A stretch of 34,283 bases of DNA, from assembly GCF_000231035.2 (NCBI RefSeq), contig NZ_KI912185.1:14601-48883 (forward strand). Reading direction: 5' to 3'. Source of the stretch: Saccharomonospora iraqiensis subsp. paurometabolica YIM 90007. Its GTDB lineage: Bacteria; Actinomycetota; Actinomycetes; Mycobacteriales; Pseudonocardiaceae. Shown here piece after piece: positions 23,854 through 31,450 of the stretch (positions are counted from its first letter, which is position 1; the number at the start of each line of letters is the position of its first letter). The position numbers and the translations under genes are program-made. The notes under the pieces are model-generated. The model was given only the letters and a program-made list of their open reading frames with translations. It did not search any database and had not been told where the DNA came from.

Positions 23854-24483
23854 ATGACAGGACCGTATGCACTGATCCTGGCCGGTTCGGGAATGCTGAA
23901 GGACGTCGCCGAGCAGTTGACCCGGGACGGCTGGTGTGTTCTGCTGCCCTGCCGTCGCTACAGCCCGGTCCCGGTCGCCTCGGACGGCGACCCCGTGGGC
24001 CGGGCGCTGTGGATCGAGGCCGACTGGGACGAGCCGGAGGAGTTGGCCCGCCGGGTCGCCGCGACCACCCACGGGGCTCGGGTCGACCTGCTGGTGGACT
24101 GGCTGCACGAGTCGCATCGCCGCCCGGTGCTGGCGGCCGTTTCCGGCCTGCTGGCGCCCACGGCGCCGGTCGTCGACGTACGCCCGGCGACCGAGGCCAC
24201 CGGGACCACGACGCTGCCGCGGCCCGAGCCGGTTCTCGGGGAGCGGGCCACCCAGGAGGTCCTGTTGGGCGAGACCTCCGGTCTCGATCCCGAACGGCCG
24301 CTCGCGCACCGGGAGACCGTTGCCGGGGTGCTCAACGCGATCCGCCGGGCCCTCGACGGGGCGCCGTCCTCGCTGCATCTGGTCGGGGAGCGCAGGCCCC
24401 GCCCGCGCATTCCGCGTCCCCGCCTGCACTGGGACGAGACGGCCGCTCCCGCGGTGCCCCGGCCGCGTGTCGGAACCCCGTGA
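23854..24483 (+). CDS. Rossmann-fold SDR-like protein of unknown function
   Basis: A 209-residue protein starting MTGPYALILAGSGMLKDVAEQLTRDGW, a Rossmann nucleotide-binding start in which AGSGML replaces the usual GGTGML. The rest (LLVDWLHESHRRPVLAAVSGLL and LAHRETVAGVLNAIRRAL near residue 150) resembles small SDR-like proteins annotated short-chain dehydrogenase in Bacillus and actinobacteria, which lack the YxxxK catalytic pair. No such pair is visible here, so it may bind a nucleotide without being a dehydrogenase. The last ~30 residues are rich in Arg and Pro. It follows polA by 60 bp and converges with the methyltransferase. The ATG is preceded by TATTCG at 6 nt and by a weak GCAGG. Confidence 0.72.
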   Translation: MTGPYALILAGSGMLKDVAEQLTRDGWCVLLPCRRYSPVPVASDGDPVGRALWIEADWDEPEELARRVAATTHGARVDLLVDWLHESHRRPVLAAVSGLLAPTAPVVDVRPATEATGTTTLPRPEPVLGERATQEVLLGETSGLDPERPLAHRETVAGVLNAIRRALDGAPSSLHLVGERRPRPRIPRPRLHWDETAAPAVPRPRVGTP

Positions 24484-24590
24484 GGCGACCCCGTCCCGAG
24501 GGTCGGTGACGCCTGTGCGCCGCGCCCGGTCGGGGGCCTGTCCTGGAGACCCGTCGCTCCGGGGACACGGTCACGACCGGTGGCGGCGGG

Positions 24591-25490
24591 CTACTCCGCG
24601 ACGCAGCGGAAGATCGCCGTGCCGGGGAACAGCTTGCCCCGCAGCGGGCTCCACTGCCCCCATACGCGGGTGTGGCCCTCCGGCCATTCCGGCTCGATCA
24701 GGTCGAGCAGGCGGAATCCGGTGTCGGCCAGCGCGCGGACGTAGTCGCCGAGCGTGTGCTGGTACTCGACATAGGTCGCGGCCCCGGAGTCGTCGACCTC
24801 GACGTAGGGGGTCCGGTCGAAGTAGGGCTGGGTGGCGGTGAGGCCGGCGGGGCCCGGATCGTCCGGAAAGATCCACCGCATCGGGTGAGTCACGGAGAAC
24901 ACCCAGCTCCCGCCTGGCCGCAGCACCCGCCGGACCTCCGCGAACACGGTCGCGGGCGAGGGCACGAACGGGAGCGCGCCGAACGCGGAACAGACGACGT
25001 CGAACCGGTCGCCGGCCAGGGGCAGGTGTTCGGCGTTGGCCTGGACCAGGGCCGGGTGCAGGCCGGTGTCCCGGTTGGCGGCCCGGGCGTGGGCGAGCAT
25101 GCGGCCGGAGAGGTCCACGGCGACCACCCGCGCACCCTGCCCGGTCAGCCAGCGCGCACACGGTGCGGAGCCGCACCCCACCTCCAGCACGTCGGTGTCC
25201 GCGACGTCGCCGAGCAGATTGGCCTCGGCCTCGCGCAGTCCCTCGGGACACCACAGGAAGTCGGCCTCCCCCAGGAAGTCACCGTGGGCGCGATGGTAGT
25301 CGTCCGCGTCGGCGTCCCACCAGGCCAGGTTGGCCGACGCGGCCTCGGCGGAACCGACCCCGCGGTGCGCGACACCGGCCGTGCCGAGTGCGGCCTCGGC
25401 GCTGAGGTGGCGTTCCGGCCCGGTGGCCCACCCCGGGTCGGCCTCCGCCGGAGCGCTGGTCCCGGATCCGGAGGTACTGGGCTCTGCCAC
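24591..25490 (-). CDS. Class I SAM-dependent methyltransferase, Methyltransf_11 type
   Basis: A 299-residue methyltransferase. After a ~55-residue low-complexity N-terminus rich in Ser/Gly/Ala, the fold begins at NLAWWDADADDYHRAHGDFL. Motif I is VLEVGCGSAPCARWL, strand 2 ends VVAVDLSGRML, and FDVVCSAFGALPF and VLRPGGSWVFSVTHPMRW follow. The phrase W(D/)xxAxxYxxxHGDFLG is shared by a conserved actinobacterial group I remember as lying near rpsA, with no proven substrate. GTG 25490 was chosen for its GAGAGGAA site; the frame is open to 25778 but would run across the rpsA promoter. It is divergent from rpsA. Confidence 0.87.
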   Translation of the reverse strand: MAEPSTSGSGTSAPAEADPGWATGPERHLSAEAALGTAGVAHRGVGSAEAASANLAWWDADADDYHRAHGDFLGEADFLWCPEGLREAEANLLGDVADTDVLEVGCGSAPCARWLTGQGARVVAVDLSGRMLAHARAANRDTGLHPALVQANAEHLPLAGDRFDVVCSAFGALPFVPSPATVFAEVRRVLRPGGSWVFSVTHPMRWIFPDDPGPAGLTATQPYFDRTPYVEVDDSGAATYVEYQHTLGDYVRALADTGFRLLDLIEPEWPEGHTRVWGQWSPLRGKLFPGTAIFRCVAE

Positions 25491-25645
25491 GGCACCGTTC
25501 CTCTCAGCCTGTCGTCGACCGGACGTTCCGGCGAAGAGAACCGTACGGCCGTCCCCGCCGCCGGGAAGCGGGCACCCGGAGGCCCGGCCGGGGTGTGATC
25601 CCGCGCGCTCCCCGGGGCATGCGCACGCGGGCGCGCGGACCCTGA

Positions 25646-25675
25646 TTGTGCGGTCTCCTCGCCACCGCGTAGGAT
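25646..25675 (+). promoter_or_regulatory. Promoter of rpsA
   Basis: TTGTGC (25646-25651), 18-bp spacer, TAGGAT (25670-25675). The predicted start near 25682 leaves a leader of about 355 nt before rpsA, consistent with a regulated ribosomal-protein gene. Confidence 0.6.
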
Positions 25676-25681
25676 AACCGT

Positions 25682-26037
25682 TAGCGCAGTGGGTTCGCGC
25701 TGCCTTCGAGCCGGCTCGTGTGGTCACCGCCTCGTGTGGTACCCGCACGGACGCTGGGGAGTCGGGGTCGCGCACCATCTGGTGATGCTCGCGGCCGTTC
25801 CCGGATGAACGACAGCGTCGTCATCGCTGCGCCGCGCCGTTCAACACCAGACCGGCGTCGACAACTTCAGACAGCTTCCCAACTTCAGACGAGCTCTCGA
25901 CCTCGGAGAACGCTGAGTCACCCGCACAAGGCCGGAACTCCGGGCCGCGGGGGATTCGCCTCAGACCGCTCCGCGGTCCGGAGAGCCGAGCACCTGCACA
26001 TCGACGAGACCTAGCCGCAACCGGAGCAACCCACCTA
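25682..26037 (+). promoter_or_regulatory. Long untranslated leader of rpsA with repeats and hairpins
   Basis: The leader carries a direct repeat CAACTTCAGAC at 25862-25872 and 25880-25890 (18 bp apart, each followed by a CAGCT/CGAGCT variant), a hairpin GACCGC-TCC-GCGGTC (25964-25978), and GGAG at 26023-26026 before the ATG. The repeats are A/C/T-rich compared with their surroundings and could be binding sites for S1 itself. No riboswitch class is recognisable. With the preceding bases 25491-25681 this is the only gene-free stretch above 300 bp in the window. Confidence 0.5.
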
Positions 26038-27561
26038 ATGACCATCGACACCACCGCCGCCCCGAGCGCCTCCGAGCAGGCGAAGCAAGTCGCCGTGAAC
26101 GACATCGGGTCGGAGGACGACTTCCTCGCTGCTATCGACAAGACAATCAAATACTTCAACGATGGGGACATCGTCGAAGGCACCATCGTCAAGGTCGATC
26201 GCGACGAAGTGCTGCTCGACATCGGATACAAGACCGAGGGTGTCATTCCCTCCCGCGAACTGTCCATCAAGCACGATGTCGACCCGGCCGAGGTTGTCGC
26301 CGTCGGTGATGCGGTGGAGGCCCTTGTCCTGCAGAAGGAGGACAAGGAAGGGCGCCTGATCCTGTCCAAGAAGCGCGCCCAGTACGAGCGCGCCTGGGGC
26401 ACCATCGAGGAGCTCAAGGAGCGCGACGAGCCGGTCAGCGGCACGGTCATCGAGGTCGTCAAGGGCGGCCTCATCCTGGACATCGGCCTGCGCGGCTTCC
26501 TGCCGGCCTCGCTGGTGGAGATGCGCCGGGTGCGCGACCTCCAGCCGTACGTCGGCCGCGAGCTCGAGGCGAAGATCATCGAGCTGGACAAGAACCGCAA
26601 CAACGTGGTGCTGTCCCGGCGCGCCTACCTGGAGCAGACCCAGTCCGAGGTCCGCAGCGAGTTCCTCAACGCGCTGGCAAAGGGGCAGGTCCGCAAGGGT
26701 GTCGTGTCCTCGATCGTCAACTTCGGTGCCTTCGTCGACCTCGGCGGTGTCGACGGACTGGTGCACGTCTCCGAGCTGTCCTGGAAGCACATCGACCACC
26801 CGAGCGAGGTCGTCGAGGTCGGCCAGGAGGTCACGGTCGAGGTGCTCAGCGTCGAGATGGACCGCGAGCGCGTGTCCCTGTCGCTGAAGGCCACCCAGGA
26901 GGACCCCTGGCGCCAGTTCGCCCGCACCCACGCGATCGGTCAGATCGTGCCGGGCAAGGTCACCAAGCTCGTCCCGTTCGGTGCGTTCGTCCGCGTCGAG
27001 GAGGGCATCGAGGGCCTGGTGCACATCTCCGAGCTGGCCGAGCGGCACGTGGAGATCCCGGAGCAGGTCGTCCAGGTCGGCGGCGAGGTCATGGTCAAGG
27101 TCATCGACATCGACCTGGAGCGGCGTCGGATCTCCCTCTCGCTGAAGCAGGCGAATGAGGGCTTCACCCCGGACGCCGAGTTCGACCCGACCCAGTACGG
27201 GATGGCCGCCGAGTACGACGACCAGGGCAACTACATCTACCCCGAGGGCTTCGACCCGGACACCCAGGAGTGGCAGGAAGGCTACGACAAGCAGCGCGAG
27301 GAGTGGGAGCGCCAGTACGCCGAGGCGCACAACCGCTACGAGCAGCACATGCGCCAGGTGGCCGAGGCCCAGGCGGCCAACGCCGCGGCCGTGGCCGACC
27401 AGGCCACGGGCAGCACCAGCAGCAGCTCCGGTGGTGGCGGCGGTGCCGAGGAGCAGAGCTACGGCTCCGCCCAGCCCGAGCAGGACGAGCGTTCGGGCGG
27501 CACGCTGGCCAGTGACGAGCAGCTCGCCGCCCTGCGGGAGAAGCTCTCCGGCGGCGCCTGA
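26038..27561 (+). CDS. rpsA: 30S ribosomal protein S1
   Basis: A 507-residue S1 protein, which binds mRNA on the 30S subunit. Four S1 (OB-fold) domains are readable at about 42-110 (GDIVEGTIVKVDRDEVLLDIGYKTEGVIP), 128-194, 215-283 (GQVRKGVVSSIVNFGAFVDLGGVDGLVHVSELS) and 300-369 (GQIVPGKVTKLVPFGAFVRVEEGIEGLVHISELA). The actinobacterial form has four domains where E. coli has six. The C-terminal ~135 residues are a disordered Glu/Gln/Gly-rich tail ending LAALREKLSGGA; this tail is the region implicated in trans-translation and pyrazinoic-acid discussions in M. tuberculosis. It ends at a strong terminator. Confidence 0.97.
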   Translation: MTIDTTAAPSASEQAKQVAVNDIGSEDDFLAAIDKTIKYFNDGDIVEGTIVKVDRDEVLLDIGYKTEGVIPSRELSIKHDVDPAEVVAVGDAVEALVLQKEDKEGRLILSKKRAQYERAWGTIEELKERDEPVSGTVIEVVKGGLILDIGLRGFLPASLVEMRRVRDLQPYVGRELEAKIIELDKNRNNVVLSRRAYLEQTQSEVRSEFLNALAKGQVRKGVVSSIVNFGAFVDLGGVDGLVHVSELSWKHIDHPSEVVEVGQEVTVEVLSVEMDRERVSLSLKATQEDPWRQFARTHAIGQIVPGKVTKLVPFGAFVRVEEGIEGLVHISELAERHVEIPEQVVQVGGEVMVKVIDIDLERRRISLSLKQANEGFTPDAEFDPTQYGMAAEYDDQGNYIYPEGFDPDTQEWQEGYDKQREEWERQYAEAHNRYEQHMRQVAEAQAANAAAVADQATGSTSSSSGGGGGAEEQSYGSAQPEQDERSGGTLASDEQLAALREKLSGGA

Positions 27562-27578
27562 GCCGGGTAACACCCCGT

Positions 27579-27616
27579 GAGAAGGCCCCCGGTCCACCCG
27601 GACCGGGGGCCTTCTC
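27579..27616 (+). terminator. Strong hairpin terminator of rpsA
   Basis: A perfect 17-bp stem: 27579-27595 (GAGAAGGCCCCCGGTCC) with 27600-27616 and loop ACCC. The descending arm ends in CTTCTC with a short pyrimidine tract after it. Confidence 0.88.
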
Positions 27617-27618
27617 TC

Positions 27619-27702
27619 ATGCCCGCGAGTTGCCACTTCATGCCCGCGAGTTGCCACTTCATGCCCGCGAGTTGCCACTTCATGCCCGCGAGTTGCCACT
27701 CC
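27619..27702. repeat. 21-bp tandem repeat array A, four units
   Basis: ATGCCCGCGAGTTGCCACTTC is repeated at 27619, 27640, 27661 and 27682; three copies are identical and the fourth differs only in its last T. The 8-bp core CCGCGAGT recurs every 21 bp. The array fills the gap between the rpsA terminator and coaE. It is the same family as array B after coaE, in opposite orientation. Reading frames through it simply repeat MPASCHF and are unlikely to be translated. Confidence 0.97.
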
Positions 27703-27740
27703 GGGCTGAGATCCCCGCGGGGTGGATGTGGCGGGCATGG

Positions 27741-27746
27741 TTCAAT
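27741..27746 (+). promoter_or_regulatory. -10 element of coaE, leaderless
   Basis: TTCAAT ends 6 nt before ATG 27753, and no Shine-Dalgarno is present. The -35 region is not recognisable. Confidence 0.4.
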
Positions 27747-27752
27747 GCCGCC

Positions 27753-28955
27753 ATGTTGCGAGTCGGGCTGACGGGCGGGATCGGTGCGGGGAAGTCGACC
27801 GTGGCGGACCGGCTCGCCGAACACGGGGCGGTGGTGATCGACGCCGACCGCATCGCACGCGAGGTGGCCGAGCCGGGGACGGACGGGCTCGCGGAGCTCG
27901 TCGCGGAGTTCGGCCGGGACATTCTGACTCCTGAGGGTGCACTGGACCGCACGGCACTCGCCGCACGGGCGTTCGCCGACGACGCCGCCCGTGCGCGGCT
28001 CAACGCGGTGCTGCACCCCCGGATCGGGGCACGGACCGCCGAGTTGATGGACACCGCGCCCGTCGACGCGATTGTCGTGCACGACGTGCCGCTGCTCGTC
28101 GAGGGCGGGCTGGCCCCGAGCTACCACCTCGTCGTCGTGGTCGACGCCGACGAGGACGTGCGGGTACGGCGGCTGGCCGAGACACGGGGGATGGGCGGGG
28201 ACGACGCCCGTGCCCGCATCGCGGCGCAGGCGAGCACCGCCGAGCGTCGCGCCGCGGCCGACGTCTGGCTGGACAACGGTGGCGATCGGGACGCGGTTCT
28301 CCGTGCCGTGGACGAGCTGTGGATCGACCGGCTGGTGCCGTTCGAGCAGAACATCCGCCTACGCACTCCCCGCGCGCCCGCACCGCCGGAGGTGGTGCCG
28401 GCCGACCCGACCTGGCCGGAACAGGCGGCGCGCGTGTGTGCCCGCCTCCGACTGATCACGCAGGAGCGCGCCGTGCGGGTCGACCATGTCGGGTCGACCG
28501 CGGTGCCCGGTCTGCCCGCCAAGGACGTGCTCGACCTCCAGCTCGTGGTCCCGAGCCTGCGGGACGCCGACACACTGCGGGAGACGTTGGCGGACGCCGG
28601 ATTTCCGGAGGCCGAGGGCGAGTGGTTCGACCACGCGACCGACGGCACGGGTCACCGGGAGAAACGGCTGCACCTCGGTGCCGACCCGGCACGGCCGGTC
28701 AACCTGCACGTGCGACCCGCGGAGGGACCCGCGTGGCGGCTGGCCGTGCTGTTCCGTGACTGGCTCCGTGCCGTCCCGGGGGAGGCCGCCGCCTACGCGG
28801 AGGTGAAGCGACGGCTGGCCGCCGACCACGCCGACGACCCGAACGTGCTCGCCTACGCCGAGGCGAAGCAGCCGTGGATCACGGCGGCGTTCGGCCGTGC
28901 CGAGGCGTGGGCGGCGGAGACGGGGTGGACTCCGGACCGCAGCGACCGGGAGTGA
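27753..28955 (+). CDS. coaE: Dephospho-CoA kinase fused to a GrpB/UPF0157 domain
   Basis: A 400-residue protein. Residues 1-~200 are dephospho-CoA kinase, the last step of coenzyme A synthesis, with P-loop GLTGGIGAGKST at 5-16, the DADRIAREV substrate motif and the LID region RLAETRGMGGDDARARIAAQ. Residues ~220-390 are a GrpB/UPF0157 nucleotidyltransferase-like domain (VDHVGSTAVPGLPAKDVLDLQLVV; then VNLHVRPAEGPAWRLAVLFRDWLRA). M. tuberculosis CoaE (Rv1631) has the same fusion, and its extra domain has been reported as needed for folding or regulation. The upstream frame would run through the repeat array, so ATG 27753 is taken as the start. Confidence 0.95.
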   Translation: MLRVGLTGGIGAGKSTVADRLAEHGAVVIDADRIAREVAEPGTDGLAELVAEFGRDILTPEGALDRTALAARAFADDAARARLNAVLHPRIGARTAELMDTAPVDAIVVHDVPLLVEGGLAPSYHLVVVVDADEDVRVRRLAETRGMGGDDARARIAAQASTAERRAAADVWLDNGGDRDAVLRAVDELWIDRLVPFEQNIRLRTPRAPAPPEVVPADPTWPEQAARVCARLRLITQERAVRVDHVGSTAVPGLPAKDVLDLQLVVPSLRDADTLRETLADAGFPEAEGEWFDHATDGTGHREKRLHLGADPARPVNLHVRPAEGPAWRLAVLFRDWLRAVPGEAAAYAEVKRRLAADHADDPNVLAYAEAKQPWITAAFGRAEAWAAETGWTPDRSDRE

Positions 28956-29008
28956 GGCCGACGGGGCGCGTCCCCACCGTCCGCCCCAGCCGTGACACCA
29001 CTCCGGGG

Positions 29009-29134
29009 GACGACTCGCGGGCCTGGAGTGGCGACTCGCGGTTTTGAGGAGTCAACTCGCGGTCCTGGGGAGTCAACTCGCGGTCCTGGGGAGTCAACTC
29101 GCGGGTATGGGGTGGGGACTCGCGGGTTACGGGT
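29009..29134. repeat. 21-bp tandem repeat array B, six units
   Basis: The core ACTCGCGG occurs at 29013, 29034, 29055, 29076, 29097 and 29118, always exactly 21 bp apart; units 3 and 4 are identical. The arms drift (preceding GTCA, GGCG or GGGG; following xxxTGGRGT-like). Reverse-complemented array A gives GGCA-ACTCGCGG-GCATGAAGT, close to unit 1 here (GACG-ACTCGCGG-GCCTGGAGT), so both arrays belong to one family. It fills the space between coaE and the DUF402 gene and overlaps that gene's last codons. Confidence 0.95.
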
Positions 29135-29642
29135 GGCGGTGCCAGGTGAGGTGGATGTCGGTGGCGGCGAGCCAGCGGGTGAGGTCGTAGTCGTGGGAGG
29201 CGAGGGCGTCCACCGTGGCGAACGCGGTGTCGAGGGCGGCGTGGGCCTGTTCCTGGGTGAGGTGGCCCGCCACGATGGCCGCCAGCAGCTCGTCGGTGTC
29301 CAGCACCTCCACTCCGTGCCCGGTGCGCAGCACGAGGTCCAGATACAGGTCGGTGGTGCGCCAGACGTCCCCGTCGACGTCGATGGTCACCACGTCGAGG
29401 TAGAAGTTCTGGTCGCGCTCGTGCCCGGGGTTGAACCAGAAGTCGGTGATCTTGAGCCCGAGCGAGGGCAGGAGCCAGGATTCCAGGTAGTGGAACTGGG
29501 AGCGGCCCGGTGTCGGCCGCGCGATGTAGAGGCCGAACGGTTCCAGCCGGTGTTCGGCGATGGTGCGCGCGATCCCTTTCGGGTCGACGTTGGTGTTCGT
29601 GGCGAGGTCCAGACGCTCGTGTTTCGGCGGGTGCACGGCCAT
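29127..29642 (-). CDS. DUF402 (FomD-like) protein
   Basis: A 171-residue protein with the DUF402 pattern: a beta-rich first half with WLLPSLGLKITDFWFNPGHERDQNFYLDVVTIDVDGDVWRTTDLYLDLVLRTG, then the helical end VLDTDELLAAIVAGHLTQEQAHAALDTAF. Characterised relatives (FomD and a streptococcal/staphylococcal nucleoside phosphatase) hydrolyse nucleotide phosphate bonds with two metal ions held by acidic residues of this strand region. The gene occupies the Rv1632c position between coaE and uvrB. ATG 29642 has AGGAT nine bases upstream. The opposite-strand frame upstream belongs to the PucR gene. Confidence 0.85.
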   Translation of the reverse strand: MAVHPPKHERLDLATNTNVDPKGIARTIAEHRLEPFGLYIARPTPGRSQFHYLESWLLPSLGLKITDFWFNPGHERDQNFYLDVVTIDVDGDVWRTTDLYLDLVLRTGHGVEVLDTDELLAAIVAGHLTQEQAHAALDTAFATVDALASHDYDLTRWLAATDIHLTWHRHP

Positions 29643-29699
29643 GGCCACATCCTGACGTGTCTCCGGCGGGTTGACACCCCCGGAACGAGTGTCACGCTC

Positions 29700-29705
29700 T
29701 AGAGT
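29700..29705 (+). promoter_or_regulatory. -10 element of the PucR-type gene, leaderless
   Basis: TAGAGT ends 7 nt before GTG 29713. A perfect TTGACA at 29671-29676 is 23 bp upstream of it, too far for a normal pair. Confidence 0.4.
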
Positions 29706-29712
29706 GGCGCGC

Positions 29713-30978
29713 GTGCAGGGCGAGACCAACATCACGCGCAATCTGTCGGACGTCGCCGCGGCGATGGCGGGCCGCGAGGAGGAGCTCACCCACGAGCTGG
29801 TGGCCCTGTACGAGCGGGAGCTCCCCCACCTCGTCAACGACGACGAGGGCATGGTGAGCCTGCTGTCGTCGAGCGTGTACCAGAACATCGACACCGCGCT
29901 GGGTCTGTTCCGGCACGGAATCGACCCGACCCGCGTGGAGGCGCCCGCCGCGGCGATCGAGTACGCCCGCAGGCTGGCCCAGCGGGGCACGTCCGTGGTG
30001 GACCTGATCCGCGCCTACTACCTCGGACAGACCGCGGTGCTGGACAACGCGCTCGACGAGGGCGCGCGGCAGATCAACGAACCCGGCGAACTCGGCAGCT
30101 CGATGCGCCGGGCCCTGAGCACGGCGTTCACCTTCATCGACCGGGTCACCCTGCAGGTCGTCTCGGCCTACGAGGACGAGCGCGACCGCTGGATGGCCAA
30201 CCGCAGCGCGGTCCGCGCGGCGCGGGTCCGGGCCGTGCTCGACGACGAGAACGTGGACGTCGATGCGGGTGAGGCCGCGCTCGGCTACCGGCTGCGCGGG
30301 CACCACGTCGGGATGATCCTGTGGTACCCCGCCCACACCCATCCGGCGGACCCGCTGGCCGGGCTCGAACGGGTCGCGCACCGGTTCGTGGACCGGCACA
30401 CCGGCGAGAACCGGCCGCTGTTCGTCCCGCACGACGAGCTGTGCGCCTGGGTATGGCTGCCCGTGCCGGGGGAGCGCGGTCCCGACTGTGCGGAGGCGGA
30501 ACGTGCCCTGGTCGAGTCCGACCCCGACGTGCGGGTGGCGCTGGGCGAGCCGGGGCGGGGACTGGCCGGGTTCCGCCGGACCCACCGGCAGGCGGCACGG
30601 GTGCAGGCCCTGGCCCGCGCGGCGGGGGAGAACTGCGCGCGGCTGCTCACCTTCGCCGAGGTCGGGGCCGTGGCACTGATGAGTACCGATCTGCAGGCCG
30701 CCCGGATGTGGGTGGAGGACACCCTCGGCGGTCTCACCGACGACGACCCCCAGCAGGACCGGTTGCGGGAGACGCTGCGGGTCTTCCTCGCCTCGGGGGC
30801 GAGTTACACCGCGGCGGCCGGCCAACTCTCGATGCACAAGAACTCGGTCCAGTACCGGGTACGCAAGGCGGAGGAGCTGCTGGGCCGGCCGATCGCGGAG
30901 AAGCGACTGGACATCGAACTGGCCCTCCGACTGTGCCATCGGCTCGGGACGGCGGTGCTGAGAACCGGGAAGCAGTAG
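29713..30978 (+). CDS. PucR/CdaR-type helix-turn-helix transcriptional regulator
   Basis: A 421-residue regulator. Residues ~10-155 form a helical RsbR-like sensor region (LTHELVALYERELPHL ... SVVDLIRAYYLGQTAVLDNAL). Residues ~165-300 form a GGDEF-like/CdaR middle domain (LRGHHVGMILWYP ... VRVALGEPGRGLAGFRRTHRQAARVQALAR). The C-terminus is the PucR helix-turn-helix at ~350-412 (TLRVFLASGASYTAAAGQLSMHKNSVQYRVRKAEELLG). Such proteins control catabolic genes, but no target is obvious in the neighbourhood. GTG 29713 was chosen for the -10 element placed 7 nt upstream; the frame is open from a TTG at 29671. Confidence 0.88.
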   Translation: MQGETNITRNLSDVAAAMAGREEELTHELVALYERELPHLVNDDEGMVSLLSSSVYQNIDTALGLFRHGIDPTRVEAPAAAIEYARRLAQRGTSVVDLIRAYYLGQTAVLDNALDEGARQINEPGELGSSMRRALSTAFTFIDRVTLQVVSAYEDERDRWMANRSAVRAARVRAVLDDENVDVDAGEAALGYRLRGHHVGMILWYPAHTHPADPLAGLERVAHRFVDRHTGENRPLFVPHDELCAWVWLPVPGERGPDCAEAERALVESDPDVRVALGEPGRGLAGFRRTHRQAARVQALARAAGENCARLLTFAEVGAVALMSTDLQAARMWVEDTLGGLTDDDPQQDRLRETLRVFLASGASYTAAAGQLSMHKNSVQYRVRKAEELLGRPIAEKRLDIELALRLCHRLGTAVLRTGKQ

Positions 30979-31050
30979 TCGGACCGGAACACGGTGGCCG
31001 GACCGGGAGACGGTGATCGGACCGGGAGACAGTGGTCGCACGGTCTTCGG
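30956..31050. repeat. 19-bp tandem repeats spanning the PucR-gene stop codon
   Basis: Units starting with GT(A/G)(G/A)(T/C)C-GGACCGG begin at 30975, 30994 and 31013, with a degenerate one at 31032, exactly 19 bp apart. A further diverged copy (GTGCTGAGAACCGGGA) at 30956 lies inside the end of the gene. The stop codon (30976-30978) is within the first clear unit. Confidence 0.75.
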
Positions 31051-31117
31051 TCCGGCGGACCAGTCCGGCACCCCATCGTTGGTCGCCGGACACGAAGCGT
31101 CGCACTGGTTCCGCGAT

Positions 31118-31123
31118 TATTCT
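31118..31123 (+). promoter_or_regulatory. -10 element of the small CxxC gene, leaderless
   Basis: TATTCT ends 6 nt before ATG 31130 in a locally AT-rich stretch; no Shine-Dalgarno is present. Confidence 0.45.
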
Positions 31124-31129
31124 CCCCGC

Positions 31130-31396
31130 ATGGGGTCCACACTGCCTGAACCGGGGGAAGCGGTCGCGGTCGTCCGCCTACGGCGGGGGATCGTCGGGGA
31201 GACGAGACGGGTCAGTCACGTGCTCCCCGTCCCCCGGCCCGGACTGGTCCCCGACGAGCTGGCCGCGTTCTGCGGTGCCCGGTTGCAACCGGGTCAGGCC
31301 GAATGGTTGCCGTCGCTGACCGGTATGCCGTGCGAGCGGTGCCTGTCCGTGCTGATGACCCGGCGCCCGGCCGACGAGCTGGGGCTGGCGAGCTGA
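31130..31396 (+). CDS. Small CxxC-containing protein of unknown function
   Basis: An 88-residue protein. After a flexible start it has a beta-rich segment (AVAVVRLRRGIVGETRRVSHVLPVP) and a conserved-looking end FCGARLQPGQAEWLPSLTGMPCERCLSVL, with one isolated Cys and a CxxC that together could bind a metal. I do not recognise the family; such small proteins upstream of uvrB may be lineage-specific. The frame is open from 31013, but that part runs through the 19-bp repeats. It ends 54 bp before uvrB on the same strand. Confidence 0.65.
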   Translation: MGSTLPEPGEAVAVVRLRRGIVGETRRVSHVLPVPRPGLVPDELAAFCGARLQPGQAEWLPSLTGMPCERCLSVLMTRRPADELGLAS

Positions 31397-31437
31397 TTCA
31401 CAGGGTTCGCCACGCCGGAACCGTCGGTGGGTTCGCC

Positions 31438-31443
31438 TAACCT
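31438..31443 (+). promoter_or_regulatory. -10 element of uvrB
   Basis: TAACCT ends 7 nt before GTG 31451. GGAAG lies in between, so the message could be leaderless or initiate from a very short leader. No SOS box of the GAACnnnnGTTC/T kind was found in 31397-31450. Confidence 0.45.
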
Positions 31444-31450
31444 GGAAGAC

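Noticed and set aside
25805-26014. Upstream ORF of 69 codons in the rpsA leader
   Set aside because: It starts with ATG and ends 23 nt before rpsA, but the protein is Arg/Ser/Gln-rich with no family resemblance and no Shine-Dalgarno. Non-coding leader is simpler; ribosome profiling could overturn this.
27619-27702. CRISPR array
   Set aside because: The 21-bp units follow each other directly with no unique spacers, and no cas gene is present in the window.
29009-29134. Coding heptad repeat protein (TPQDREL or STRGPGE repeats)
   Set aside because: A 21-bp period keeps every frame open and repetitive. No ribosome site is seen, and the units are conserved in DNA core rather than in codon positions.
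31397-31450. SOS box controlling uvrB
   Set aside because: No sequence close to the actinobacterial LexA consensus GAAC-N4-GTTC/T is visible before the start codon.
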